Source of the DNA: Hyaloscypha bicolor E
Taxonomy: Eukaryota; Ascomycota; Leotiomycetes; Helotiales; Hyaloscyphaceae
Reading direction: 5' to 3'
DNA length: 64,000 nucleotides
Assembly (NCBI RefSeq): GCF_002865645.1
Contig: NW_020194518.1
Location: forward strand, 863,672 to 927,671
The notes under the pieces are model-generated. The model did not search any database. It was not told where the DNA came from and was given only the letters and a program-made list of their open reading frames with translations. Shown piece after piece: positions 21,276-32,029 of this stretch (its first letter is position 1; each line of letters opens with the position of its first letter). Position numbers and translations under genes: made by a program.

Positions 21276-22154
21276 CTACCTTTTCTCAGTGTCCAAGAAC
21301 CGGACATTCCGAACCTCATGGTTGACGGGGAACTTCGGCTTCATCAGAACTTTATACTTTCTGTCACAAGCCGGGCACTCAAAGTTTTTGCGTATCGTGC
21401 TGAAATATAATTTCTGAAAATAGAAAGTAAGTATCGTGTGTCCGCACGGTATTTCCTTCAACTCGTCATTGTACGAGTACTCATCGTAATACCCACTGCA
21501 AAAGCAGCACCTCGGTTTCGCCAAGCCTTGGTCTTCAGGGCCAAGCTGAGAAAGTATCACACTGTACCTTGCCTCCTCGTCGTAGACGAAAACTCGGTCC
21601 TCGAGTAAGATATTATCTCATTCCTCTTGAGCTCGAAGAGCAACATAGCCTTCTTCAAACGCAGCCTTTCGCTAGCTCACTTTCGGATTTTGACTATCGG
21701 CTAAGAACTGCTGGTGTCTGATCCGTTGCGATTCAATCTCACGTCTCCAATCGACCAAACGACGCTCTCGTTGCTCTCGCCGCTTCGGTGAGAGGATCTG
21801 CGAGTGATCTAAACGGTTGGCAAGCGTTGCGTCTCTCTTGCCAGTCAGCCTATCGAAGAGGGATCTCCGTTTCGGGGGTACATGTTCATAGTAATCGCAC
21901 TTTGAGCACTGACCGCGCTGGATCAGCCAGAGGGATATCAAGGAGGGGCAGGAGCTGTGCGCTTCTTGCTCCACTCGCTCAGCTGAATGTGACGGCATGA
22001 CGTGCCGCTGCTTATTTCGTTGACCGGCATCCATGTGGAATGTTGAATGACTTAGGGTTTGCTTTGCATGACCACATTGATCGTGGAGAACGTGGGTTAG
22101 AGTGCAGGAATGAGTATGCCTCGGCTTCGGCCACCAAGTTTGATATTCAGGCAT
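21276..22154 (-). CDS. RING-like zinc-finger protein, degenerate RING (family copy 1)
   Basis: Member of a small family with two other copies in this window. From ATG 22154 (MPEYQTWWPKPRHTHSC) there is an N-terminal QCGH motif, a CSKC pair, a basic coiled-coil-like region (QILSPKRREQRERRLVDW), then a C-terminal RING-like segment: CCFCSG, IPCGHTIL and CPACDRKY. The usual His and Cys after CGHxx (H-x2-C) are missing, so zinc site 2 looks damaged and E3 activity is doubtful. Between 21680 and 21600 an 81-nt stretch contains TAG and TGA in frame. It has a GTGAGC donor and a GAG acceptor, and removing it keeps the frame (265 aa, close to the 277 of copy 3). Either it is an intron or the gene carries two nonsense codons. 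Confidence 0.6.
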
Positions 22155-22784
22155 CTTGGGGAGTGATTTAAATTCTTGATAGGGGTTGGATTGAATACTT
22201 TGATACAGAGCCAAGTGCAAAGTGCAAAGTGGCGGACAAGTGGATAGCTGACGATTCGAGTCTCAAGCTGGTGGATTTGCTGAAGTATTCTTGCTTAAAG
22301 AGGCATGTTGGCTGTTAAATGGACGAGAGCATTGTGGAAGAACAGACTTTTCATTTCTTTGTCATTTAGATTACAAGAAGTCAAACTCCCATCGACCTGC
22401 GTGGGAGCGTAAGCAAGCACCTCCGGCTTTGCAAGTTTATCAAAGACCTCATTGTTCGTTTGACGACAATCCTCGTTCACCGAAAGACTCGGAAAGAGTT
22501 GGCCTACTCCACCACCATTACACACTCTTCACTATCACTGATTACCTCTTCTTTTGAACCACTGTAGACGGAGGGGGTTCGTCTTTGAGTAATAGCAATT
22601 TTATCACACTATCAGTCTCAATCATCGTAAATAGGTATGTCGCTTCACTTCTCCCATTGCATTTTCGCGAATGATTAGGGCACAAGTTATTCATTTCTAG
22701 CTTGTCCGCAGGACGATCTTAATTTCTCCTAGTTATGGCAGCTGTCATCCCTGTCCTGCTGCAGTACATTCTGCGAGCGAGCAC
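22155..22784. other. Intergenic between RING copies 1 and 2
   Basis: About 600 bp with no supported gene. Short frames on both strands (22291-22557 and 22295-22525) overlap each other and show no motif. Confidence 0.45.
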
Positions 22785-23455
22785 TGCTGGGCCTCAAGAG
22801 TGGCGTATCTTCTTTCGCGGGCGGAGCATCGGATTCCTTCCCCCGAAGAGTCCTTGTATCAACTCTTGAAGCACGAATAATGGATCGTGTGTCCACAGGG
22901 GATCATCTTCAGACCCTCTCCTTCGGTACTGCAACCGCAATCGAAGTACTTCGCCGAGTTAAGGTCTTCGGTAAGAGCAAGGACGTCGTCGTATCCTCCC
23001 CCATTGGGGCCGAAGAGAAGAGCTGGTTCTGCGAGCGGGACATCGTCTTCTCCCTCCGGAGCATAATTCGCAGATAAGTTTTGGAAAAAGGCTTTACTTC
23101 TCTCTGCCTCTGCCTTCATAATCGCGATTATGACCTGAGATCTGACCATTCCAGTTCTCCACTGGCTCAGGCGACTCGCCCGCAACATTTATTGTCCGTC
23201 GGATAGTTTCACGGGCTCGGCGGTGTGGTATGGCCACGGAGGCAGCTTCATCACCACGTCCCTGCACCAGCCTCTTAGTCCGGAGTAGTCCTTCAACCTT
23301 CAATCTGGGCAGCATCCCAGCTTGATCGCGTAATGGGGGTTTCCGCGGTGGCAGTCCCTCTTCGTGTTAGAGTGAAAGGTTCCGTGCTTCCGGTTTGAAT
23401 CCCAGCAACCGCAGTCTTCGTACACCAGGTGGTAATCGAAGTAGACGTCGATGCG
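22785..23455 (-). pseudogene. Broken RING-like family gene (copy 2)
   Basis: Decayed tandem relative of the gene at 21276-22154. From the 5' side: a Cys/His block (YEDCGCWDSNRKH ... KLGCCPD) followed by a stop, then a helical stretch in a shifted frame (about 23300-23160), then SKAFFQNLSANYAPEGEDD leading to the RING-like CGCSTEGEGLKMIPCGHTIH and SCFKS. An in-frame TGA at 22859-22861 interrupts the RING. Beyond it the frame continues IRCSARERRYATL, aligning without gaps to FECPACDRKYKVL of copy 1, with the second Cys of the last pair replaced by Arg. Several frameshifts and stops mark it as a pseudogene. Confidence 0.65.
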
Positions 23456-23631
23456 TCCTAGTTGAGACGGGTGTTCAGACGTCTTGATAAGATTTTGATG
23501 AGTACTGGCTTACAGAAAAAATTGAATCTTGTTGAGTATGAACTTGTCGAGGGGTTCGATGTGGATTAGTCGACTTGCAGTTCTCCTATAATTTCCTGAG
23601 GCATTTATGGTGTGCTCAATTGAGCTGTATT

Positions 23632-23741
23632 GAGTGCAAGTGCATACATAATTGGAAGACAGCATCCGCTTTGCGGAAACTTCACAAAGACTGCATTGTC
23701 TGTTTTGTTGATATTGTTCTCGACAGACTGATCCATTTTCG
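23632..23741 (+). repeat. 110-bp dispersed repeat, copy A
   Basis: Near-identical (107/110 by eye; three transitions) to 52178-52287 on the opposite strand. It has an uninterrupted reading frame in both copies (ECKCIHNWKTASALRKLHKD then CIVCFVDIVLDR). No homology is recognised. The flanks of the two copies differ, so the unit itself, not a larger block, is what is shared. Confidence 0.85.
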
Positions 23742-23789
23742 GGGAATGTGTAAAACGACACCCCCCCGGGTGTCGTTTTAACATTCCCG
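23742..23789. repeat. Near-perfect palindrome
   Basis: Arms GGGAATGT(g)TAAAACGACACCC and its complement flank a run of C, with one extra base in the left arm. It directly abuts repeat copy A. It could be joined transposon termini or a cruciform/hairpin-forming site. Confidence 0.8.
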
Positions 23790-24561
23790 ATCCGCAAGGC
23801 GAATTTTTGACTCCAGATTTTACTTATCATTGGGCGGTAAAACCCTTTTAACCCGAGACAAGGCGCTAATCCCGGCGTTGGCGAACCCTGAACGGTGCAG
23901 CCTCATTCAGTATTCAATTACGGGACAAATATATCTCAACCTAGTTCTCCGCTATCCAAGGAGGAGCAAGTGTTTTGGAAGACATCCCATGAAGGTCTCT
24001 TTGGAGCTTCTGGGTTCGATTGTGAACCGTGTACGAAGATCCTGCGCGTGTCGGAATATCCCGATGTTGCTTTGTGACAAGTATTGATTGTGGTGGCAGT
24101 CGGCTTTCTGGCGTCCAATATTCCGGCTAAGGCTAGCTCAGGGGCAACGCCATGACAAGCACGAGGACAGCGCAAATGGCTGTCCAAATCAGTTTCATGT
24201 CGGAAGGAGAACGTGATGGTGACCTATAAATACAGTCTCAATGGCGGGCTCATCGGAGCATATCTAGAGTTCTCAAGAATCCGAAGAGAAAGCTGTAGAT
24301 GCAATGTCTGGGGATAAACCCGGGTTAGTATGACCGGCTCTTGGGACTCTGAATGCTCACTCACATTCTTCAAGGCATGCGATTCCTCGATTTGGAGAGG
24401 CTGATCTTGGATCTAGGCTGGAGACACCTACCGGAGCCGTTGGCCATGGAGAGGGTACATACAACAGACTTCAGACTCTCAGATCCTCTGCTGTCGGGGC
24501 TCTCAAGCATTCTCTTAAGGAAACAAATGTCCGCCTTAAATCAGTCCTTGGTCTGGATTTC

Positions 24562-26808
24562 TTGCCAGGGCCAAACGGCCTCTGCAAAAACTGTACTCAG
24601 CTAGACCTCAACAAGCTGATTTTTTCAGAAGAACTTACCAGGGGTTTACAGCTCGGCTCGGTGTTCTCAATCAAACGGACAGCAAGAGATTGTGGACTGT
24701 GCTGGCTTGTGATAAGACACATTCAAAAGTTGAAGTTGACATTCGACGGCCTCCCAGATTCCAAAATTAAATGCACTTTGGATGGGTACCAGTACGGCTA
24801 TCAAGCACTGAACGTGGAAGGAGAAAGAAAGCGCATCATAAACCATTTTTACATTCGCTTCAAGTCCACCCAAGAAGATCCACCCTATACTGAGACAACC
24901 TACCTTACGCCGTTGACGTTGCGACCATGCTCATATCCTCTGCCGAAGATCGAAGACTTTTATGATTCTAAAGGAACAGATCTACACCCGAGGCCGTTTG
25001 GAGCCCGCACCATGAGGCCCAATTTCGATATTGCCCTCTTACGAACGTGGCAGGCGACATGCAAAAATTGCCATAGCAGCAAATGTGAAAGCCCTGAATG
25101 GCTGGGCGAAAACGAGTACCCGAGAAAGCTTCGACTGATCGACGTAATTGACATGTGTGTGGTTGATGCTCCGATAAATTGCAGCTATTTTGCCTTGAGT
25201 TATGTTTGGGGGCAAGATAATTCCAGACAATCGACCCTTACCAAGGCGACAATAAATGCAATGGCCAAATTTGGCGGTATCGGGCCAAAGCAATATAACT
25301 TACCTAAGACCGTATCGGATGCCGTTCGCCTGACAAGAGAAATCGGGGAACGGTATCTCTGGGTTGATGCTCTATGTATCATACAGGACGATGAAGTCGA
25401 CATGGCATTCCAAATCGCACAAATGGATGTTATATATGCTCGGGCGGCTCTTACCGTCATCGCGGGATTTGGAGACTCCTGTGAAGCTGGTCTCCCACAC
25501 ATATATGGAAAACGAAGAGATGTTTCCCTTGACCACATCCAAATATCAGAGAATTTTGGGTTGGCCATGGAGCCATACTTTGGGCCTTTCGAGAAACCGA
25601 TCGAACCTTGTCGTTGGAAACATCGCGGCTGGACTTATCAAGAGCTCCTCCTGTCGAAAAGAGCTGTGCTTTTCCTCAAGGACCAGGTCTACTGGAAATG
25701 CGAATGTAGCTTTTGGATGGAAGATTTCAGTATGGAGCCTTGTGGGCTGAACGAGCCTGAAACTTTTGTTGACCTTGAGGATTGCTTCCAGACATTCCAG
25801 CCTGTTGCGACTGCGAAGTTCTGCCTTGGTCAATTCCCTCAACTGGTGTGGAATTACTGGCATGACAGGGAGCTGACCTATGCTGAGGACATCAAGAAAG
25901 CATTTGTCGGTATTCAGAAGAGAATGGAGTTTGTTGGCGGACTAACTTTCCACTGGGGCCTCCCCCGGGTGACATTTGACAAAGCTCTCGCGTGGATTAA
26001 CAGCACGTCCGCTGAGCCCCGCGAGATATCTTCCCGAGTTGCACTTGATGATGGGTGCTATTACGAGGTCCCGATCCCTTCGTGGAGTTGGATGGCGTGG
26101 AGTCCTTTGCCCTGTTATTCACCCTCAACATGGCCAGAGAATGATGAAGAGCCACTTCAGCCAGAGGAATATCGAGTGCTGGAATTCTACAGCGTCTCGA
26201 TAGGTGGAAAATATGCGCCAATCTCAATTATTAGACACCTTGATGAGCACAAAGAGGAGAAGATGGTGAACTGGCATGAAACTATCAAGAACTCTAGCAA
26301 GCCGGCACCTTGCTGGATGGAAGACAACAGCAACGTACCATATGTTCTGGAAAGTCAAGATTTTCACGATTCTGGCCACATCGCATTCTGGACAAGCTGC
26401 GCGCGAGTGAGAATTGGACGTAATGTGGTGGAGTACATGACTGAAAAAAAATCAGAGAAGCACAAGTATATTAGTGAGCCTTTCGCCGTCGTAGACAGTC
26501 AGTCCAACTGCATCGGATACTATAGTAACTACGGCGGTGTGTTCTTCCCAGAGGGTGGCTTCGACCTTGACCTCATAGTCGTCACAAGGGATCGTTGCTC
26601 GGATGGACAATTGGAGTTAATGGATGATCTAAGCCTTGGTGAAGAAGATACAGGTTCGAAGGGCGACAAGTATGATGTCGATGTTATGGAAGTAGAATGG
26701 ATCGACCAAGCCAAAGGTATCGCGAAGAAAAGAGCCGGCGGAGGATGGATCTATGAAGGAACGTGGATGCAGCTGGATCGAGAGTGGAAGTTTGTGACAT
26801 TGCACTAG
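24562..26808 (+). CDS. HET-domain protein (heterokaryon incompatibility type)
   Basis: Large single-exon protein (748 aa) of the fungal HET family, which acts in non-self recognition and can trigger regulated cell death in incompatible fusions. The N-terminus MPGPNGLCKNCTQLDLNKL with CGLC is the usual Cys-rich lead-in. The HET domain starts around residue 205: YFALSYVWGQ (block A), then LPKTVSDAVRLTREIGERYL and WVDALCIIQDD (block B), AQMDVIYARAALTVIA, and later RGWTYQELLLSKRAVLF. The long C-terminal part is diverse and has no recognised domain. No NACHT or repeat region is visible. The role in any specific incompatibility system is unknown. Confidence 0.92.
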   Translation: MPGPNGLCKNCTQLDLNKLIFSEELTRGLQLGSVFSIKRTARDCGLCWLVIRHIQKLKLTFDGLPDSKIKCTLDGYQYGYQALNVEGERKRIINHFYIRFKSTQEDPPYTETTYLTPLTLRPCSYPLPKIEDFYDSKGTDLHPRPFGARTMRPNFDIALLRTWQATCKNCHSSKCESPEWLGENEYPRKLRLIDVIDMCVVDAPINCSYFALSYVWGQDNSRQSTLTKATINAMAKFGGIGPKQYNLPKTVSDAVRLTREIGERYLWVDALCIIQDDEVDMAFQIAQMDVIYARAALTVIAGFGDSCEAGLPHIYGKRRDVSLDHIQISENFGLAMEPYFGPFEKPIEPCRWKHRGWTYQELLLSKRAVLFLKDQVYWKCECSFWMEDFSMEPCGLNEPETFVDLEDCFQTFQPVATAKFCLGQFPQLVWNYWHDRELTYAEDIKKAFVGIQKRMEFVGGLTFHWGLPRVTFDKALAWINSTSAEPREISSRVALDDGCYYEVPIPSWSWMAWSPLPCYSPSTWPENDEEPLQPEEYRVLEFYSVSIGGKYAPISIIRHLDEHKEEKMVNWHETIKNSSKPAPCWMEDNSNVPYVLESQDFHDSGHIAFWTSCARVRIGRNVVEYMTEKKSEKHKYISEPFAVVDSQSNCIGYYSNYGGVFFPEGGFDLDLIVVTRDRCSDGQLELMDDLSLGEEDTGSKGDKYDVDVMEVEWIDQAKGIAKKRAGGGWIYEGTWMQLDREWKFVTLH

Positions 26809-27284
26809 AATAATAATAAAATCAAGGGATTGTGCTGGTAACAATGGTGGTCCTGTGCATAGAGTTATATCTTACTCGTAATACCATCCCAATTGTAGGT
26901 CTTGAATTCTCTTGCCTTAGACGTGATTGGCAATTCGCTGAATAGTCCGTCATCAGCATTTGCCGCATGAGTAGCGGCGAGAGAAATAAAGGCGTTCTGG
27001 AAGATTGAACACATGACGCCAGACTCTTAGCGCCAGTCCTCTAGACTGTCTTGTAAGATTATAATACAAAGGCAATCTATCCAAAGATATCTCAAGCCAA
27101 GCAGTCGGACTGCGGCACTTCTGTGTACCTAAAATGCATCCTCAAATGATCGAAATAGCTGTCCTGCTTATGCCAATACTTGTCAGGCCATTCCTAGCCC
27201 TTCTCTGGTTGCCAGATGTCATCTTAAGCCCTACAATGCCAGACGAAAGAGGCGGAATCAACGATCGTTAAGACTCAAGAGTCT

Positions 27285-27599
27285 ATGCGGATTTACGTCT
27301 GGGACGCAGCGGCCCAGCATACAAGCATCCTTGTGACGTTGAATACGGTATACAATAAACACACCTATTTTCGAATTCACTTCCGAGCCAAGGATCAGAT
27401 GACATCAAATCTAATAACCGTGACTGATGTGTACTTTGGACAAAAGCCCAATATTGATTTTATCTCGATGTCCCACATCAACTCCGGACAACAAGTGGAT
27501 GTGGAACAAAGCATGGAAAGTCAAAAGAGTGGATTTACCTTCAACTTTTTACGGAACAAGGACAATCTCATTGTGCCAGAAAGTTTCGTAAATTGAGTA
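27285..27599 (+). CDS. Possible small protein, unrecognised
   Basis: An isolated frame of 103 residues (MRIYVWDAAAQHTSILVTLN... to VPESFVN) with protein-like composition, unlike the low-complexity frames around it. No motif, signal peptide or flanking exon recognised. It could be a remnant of a longer gene or chance. Confidence 0.25.
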
Positions 27600-30500
27600 C
27601 GACGTGCAACAAAGCTTTCCATACCATGTTCACTCACGCCTAGTAAAGACATAACTAGCCTCGGAGATGGTTTGATATCTGCTCCGTCTGTGGCCTATCA
27701 CGTCAAAACCACATGGGCCAGACAGATTACTTGCCCAGATTACTTGATTAAAGATTACACATGCACAGTACAATAAATCAGACACGGGGGTCATATGGTA
27801 CTGGGTTCAGCCCTCCACCTTAATGCTCTTGGAATCTGGTCCCGACTCGCATGTGGTTCCATGGCTTGCGATCCACCAAGCCACTGGATGGAAGCAGACA
27901 CTCAGGTCTGCAGCTCCATCTTACACCAACCAATTGAATAAATGTCCCCCCAAAGTTTAAACTCACTCCCCTTCGAAGGCTCAGATAAGAATGCAGTAAT
28001 AGCAAGTAAGAATGCACAGTGACCTGTCAATCCCTGATGCATTGCCAGCACATTATCTCATCCCATGGAGCCTCCTCTCCGCCTGCGGAGTAAGCGGCTT
28101 CGGCACCCGGCAGGACCTCGAACCCTCTATTTCCCCAGGGCCCTAACATCTCCATCCATCGCGTGCGAAGGGAAATATCTCATTCGCTGCCGCCACATTT
28201 CGTAACTCGAATCTTGATGACAGTACATGCAATACGTGATCGCATATACCATGACAAACGGCATCACGCGTTGCCGGACCTCTCGGAATCAAGGGTTATG
28301 ACACCAAAGCCGCTCCCAATGAGAAATTTAGAAATAAAGATATTGTTAATTGATTAAAGAGGAGGATATTTGTTGTTGTGACGGAGACGGCGCTGGAGAT
28401 TACCCCGCTTTCCGCTTTGGGAAGTCGGTCGCGGGGTAGATCCTTATCCCTAGAGGGATAATGGGAAGGATAAGGGAAGGATATTCGGCGATTATTGAGA
28501 TTGTCACCTGTGGTCTAGACGCGGTGACATCCCTCGTGTTGGACGGATCCGCAACGGCCGACCGGCTGTCAATGCTCGGCTCCGAAGAACACTTTCAATG
28601 GCAAGAAGGACCTGGAAATTATTCTCCCATCTCTATGAAGGGGTATTGATTTCAATTTCTGTTGAGAAGATGTATGCACGCTGACGCCGAGTTCGCGGAT
28701 GATAAAAACAACATCAATCAAGGAATTCTCCTGAAAACAAACCTCATGATCGATGAATGAACTTTCTCATCCCCTCATCAGCTAGCATGTTCTACTCCCT
28801 GAGTCGTTATGACACAGCAACAAACAAGAATGCAGAAAACCTGCTTCGGGAAGCCGTGAATTTCGGGAATTACTGTCAGTTGTCACTCAGATACCGGCAT
28901 CCGTCCGAAGGGCCTCTCGTGAGCAATCACGAATCCGGGAATTGATGCTTTGTCGGTGACCTGTCTCCGCTTGAACGAACATCCCTCCAAGCTCAAACTC
29001 TAAATAAAAGAAAATAATGAAAAAAGAAAGCGAAAAAGAAAATTCGAGCATAATTAACAGGCTTCAATTATTATTTTTGGCGGGAATGCATCTCAGCGTC
29101 ATCGATTCGGCCGGCCGGCCGGGTTAATCTTCATTCTCTTTCCCACTTGGGTAACCCACGGGTCGGAAGCGGTGTCAAGCACCGCCAACCTCTCCCAGCC
29201 GCCCGAGAGATGCTGACCTCACACGTCATCCGTCAGTTGCCGATCCAAGTCCCGCTTCCAGCCAGAAAGAAAATACGACAGTGTACGAGAGTACACGAGG
29301 AGCAGCACTCCCACATGACTCGGACGATCCCGCGGTCTCGACCTCTGACCGTATTTCCGAACCCTTCCCCTCGGTCGATCTCCAGACTCTCTCCCATTCC
29401 ACAACGACGGAAGGGAAACACGGAGCTTCGAAGAGCGGAACCTGCTGTGACGGTGGAACACGAGGGTCCTGCGAACAAATGAAGGCGCAATACCAGCGAT
29501 CCAGAGCTGACTTGCAGCACATGCAATGATCCAGCCTCCGTGGGTGAAAATTCGCTCAGTCATGTGGAGTGATTGGCTGGGATGGGATCGTGAAGAGGCG
29601 GTCAGGCTGTCCAGCCTCGCGGTGAGGGGAGGGGCATCGGGGAATCTCGGGCAGCTCTACCGCTCCCGGCTGTTTGTTCTCCCGTGCGCAGAGCGCAATG
29701 TTTTTTCTTCCATCCGAGGACTCCTATGGAAGGGGATTCATGTGCTGCTTCATATGAGCGGTATCTAATTGCCAGAATGTTATGATTGATTGTGATAATA
29801 TTCAAGTGACACATACCGCCACTCGTCCCATCTACAGCACCTCCATGCTCACGAGCCACGCACAGCCTTCTCCCCAACCCTGGGAGGCGATTTAGCCTGT
29901 GAGGGCGTTGGGCCTTGGTGGGTACCCAATTAAGCATTTTCTGCATCTCCCTAATGAAAACTCTTACCCAGCCTTATGACTACTCCCTTCCTCGCCCTCT
30001 TCCGAAAACGTAATGAGCCCGAACGAGTCTGGACTAGAGAGCGACAGTGGAGAACAATGGAGACATACGAAGATGAAAAGGGCCGGAAAAAATCCAGTTG
30101 CTGATTCTTTCAGCGGGGTCCGAGTTGATTCGTATCACAGCCTCGTGCAGGCATGTGAGAAACCCACCATTGAAACAATAGCCTTGTGGCGAAGGGTGCG
30201 TCGCGGTCCTTAAGAGCTTCTATTCCAGGATAGGGGGAGAAAACTCGGATTGTTTCCGACGGACTCCGCCGTCTTGCTCAACCTGAAGGAGAAAATTTGA
30301 AATATTCAAACGAGAAAATATTATTATTATTATTATTTTCACAGACTTCCGTTTGCAGAACATACCGGGACTTCTGGATCCTTTACGCGCCGCTCTCCCA
30401 CACACCTGGATCCAGACGGTGTGCGGCCATCCCACCACTAAAAGGGAAGAGCTCACCGCCGTTATGCAAGCGCTGTGAAGGCAGACAACCAGAACCAACA

Positions 30501-31415
30501 ACCCCATCATCAACTTCTAATAATATTATGCATGGTCACCTTTCTTTTTTGTGTTCGTCTGTCTTATTCTATGCGCGCGCACAATTCTTCATCCCATCCC
30601 CTGCCCTCCCACCCCGGTGCATGCGGAACTCCGAGTCCTGAACCCTACCCCACGTCCGTAGCTGACTTCAGCTGCCAACAAAGCACCCTATCTGTATACA
30701 ACCTCCCCTTCATCTGTAGAACACAGTCATCACCTCCCCGGCCACAGCGCTCTCTCAATCACTCGGCTAAAGGCCGCATTTGTAACCCTCGCTCATCCGT
30801 CATCGATTTATAAGAAATAACGAGATCCTGGCTGTAGATGAGACGGATGACCAGCCTGCGCCTTGCGGGGGAGGCACAGGCTTCGTTCGTTCGTTCGTTC
30901 GTTCTTCAGCGGACCGTCGCGGCAGCTGCATAGCATCGCATGGGCATGCTGAAGATCAGCCGGCCCTTCCCCCCTGAAAATCATCGCTTAATCCTTTCGC
31001 AACACCGTGCCTCAGCCCTAAATAGAATACGATAGAAGAATAGTACATTCCGTCCCTTCAAATAGCCACAAACGCACTATCGAAAACCTTCTTCATCTGT
31101 CCCTCGAGAACACGAAGGTTTTGGTTATGAATGCTTGGAATAGATATTAATAAGGTTCGTCATCGTTAAAGTGATGGGTACGAGGAAGGGGAAAGTGTTG
31201 GGATTCACATGCTTTGCTTACCTCGCCTAACTTACCCCCCCTTTTCCCTCTCCCACCTGATCACCAACACCAAACAATTAAAACATCGAAAAATCAAAAC
31301 ATGTGATATCTCATCCCTCCTCCCCTATCCCCTCCGCTCTCTTCCCCGATCAATGTCTATCTTACCTATAACCCCCTCCTCTTGAGATTCACAAGCCAAA
31401 ATAAACACAAATCAA

Positions 31416-32029
31416 TCAAAGGCCAAGGAAAAGTGTGGTCGCACGCTTATCCCACGCACCAGGGTCCCTCGCCTCCTCATCCGTGAACACAACATACGCC
31501 TCGCCTGCAAGGAAAGTACTGTATTACAACCTGCCACCACCGCATGCATCACGACTTGCTCCCTTCCAAATCTCCCATTGCCCTCCCACCCTGCCCGTAA
31601 GATGCTGTGCCTCCCACCACCGGAAGCACAACACAACACACATGCCGCCTCGCCGCCTTCGCCGCCTCGCCATGGCCATGTGTCCATTCCCATCCCCCTC
31701 TGCAGTATCCCACGCCTCGAATCAACATCAACGGAAAGGGGGAACCCCATCCCATGCCCATGCCCATCCCGAACCCAGTCCAGTCCAGTCCAGCCCAAAC
31801 ACACCCTCAAAGCCCTCCCCCCCAAAAAGAAAAGGGGGCTGCATGTAGATAGATGTATGTGCTTACCGGAGGCACATCCGGTGGCACGAAACAACAACAA
31901 CACCATCAACAACAACAAACACGATAAACCAACCGGGGCTGTAGTTGTAAGGAAGCGCAACGCGTGTAACCCAGTGCTCGAGGCCCGAACGAAAGAAAGC
32001 GGTCTGCGAGGCGGAAAGGAACAATTCAT
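31416..32029 (-). CDS. Weak two-exon candidate
   Basis: A coding-like 3' exon (31504-31416: EAYVVFTDEEARDPGAWDKR then ATTLFLGL and stop) follows a good TTGCAG acceptor. It can be joined in frame to an upstream block 32029-31867 that ends at a GTAAGC donor. This gives 83 residues but needs a 362-nt intron, long for this window, and the upstream part is hydrophobic low-complexity. The true upstream exon may be elsewhere or absent. Confidence 0.25.

Larger units (their letters stand above)
23456..24561. other. Intergenic with repeats, RING copy 2 to HET gene
   Basis: 1.1 kb holding one copy of a dispersed 110-bp repeat (23632-23741) and a palindrome next to it (23742-23789), described separately. 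No host gene seen; the short frame 24353-24604 overlaps the HET gene start in another frame. Confidence 0.5.

Noticed and set aside
29147..29768. Overlapping open frames of about 80-115 codons on both strands.
   Set aside because: They overlap in several frames, are Arg/Ser/Pro-rich and have no motif; typical chance frames in GC-balanced non-coding DNA.
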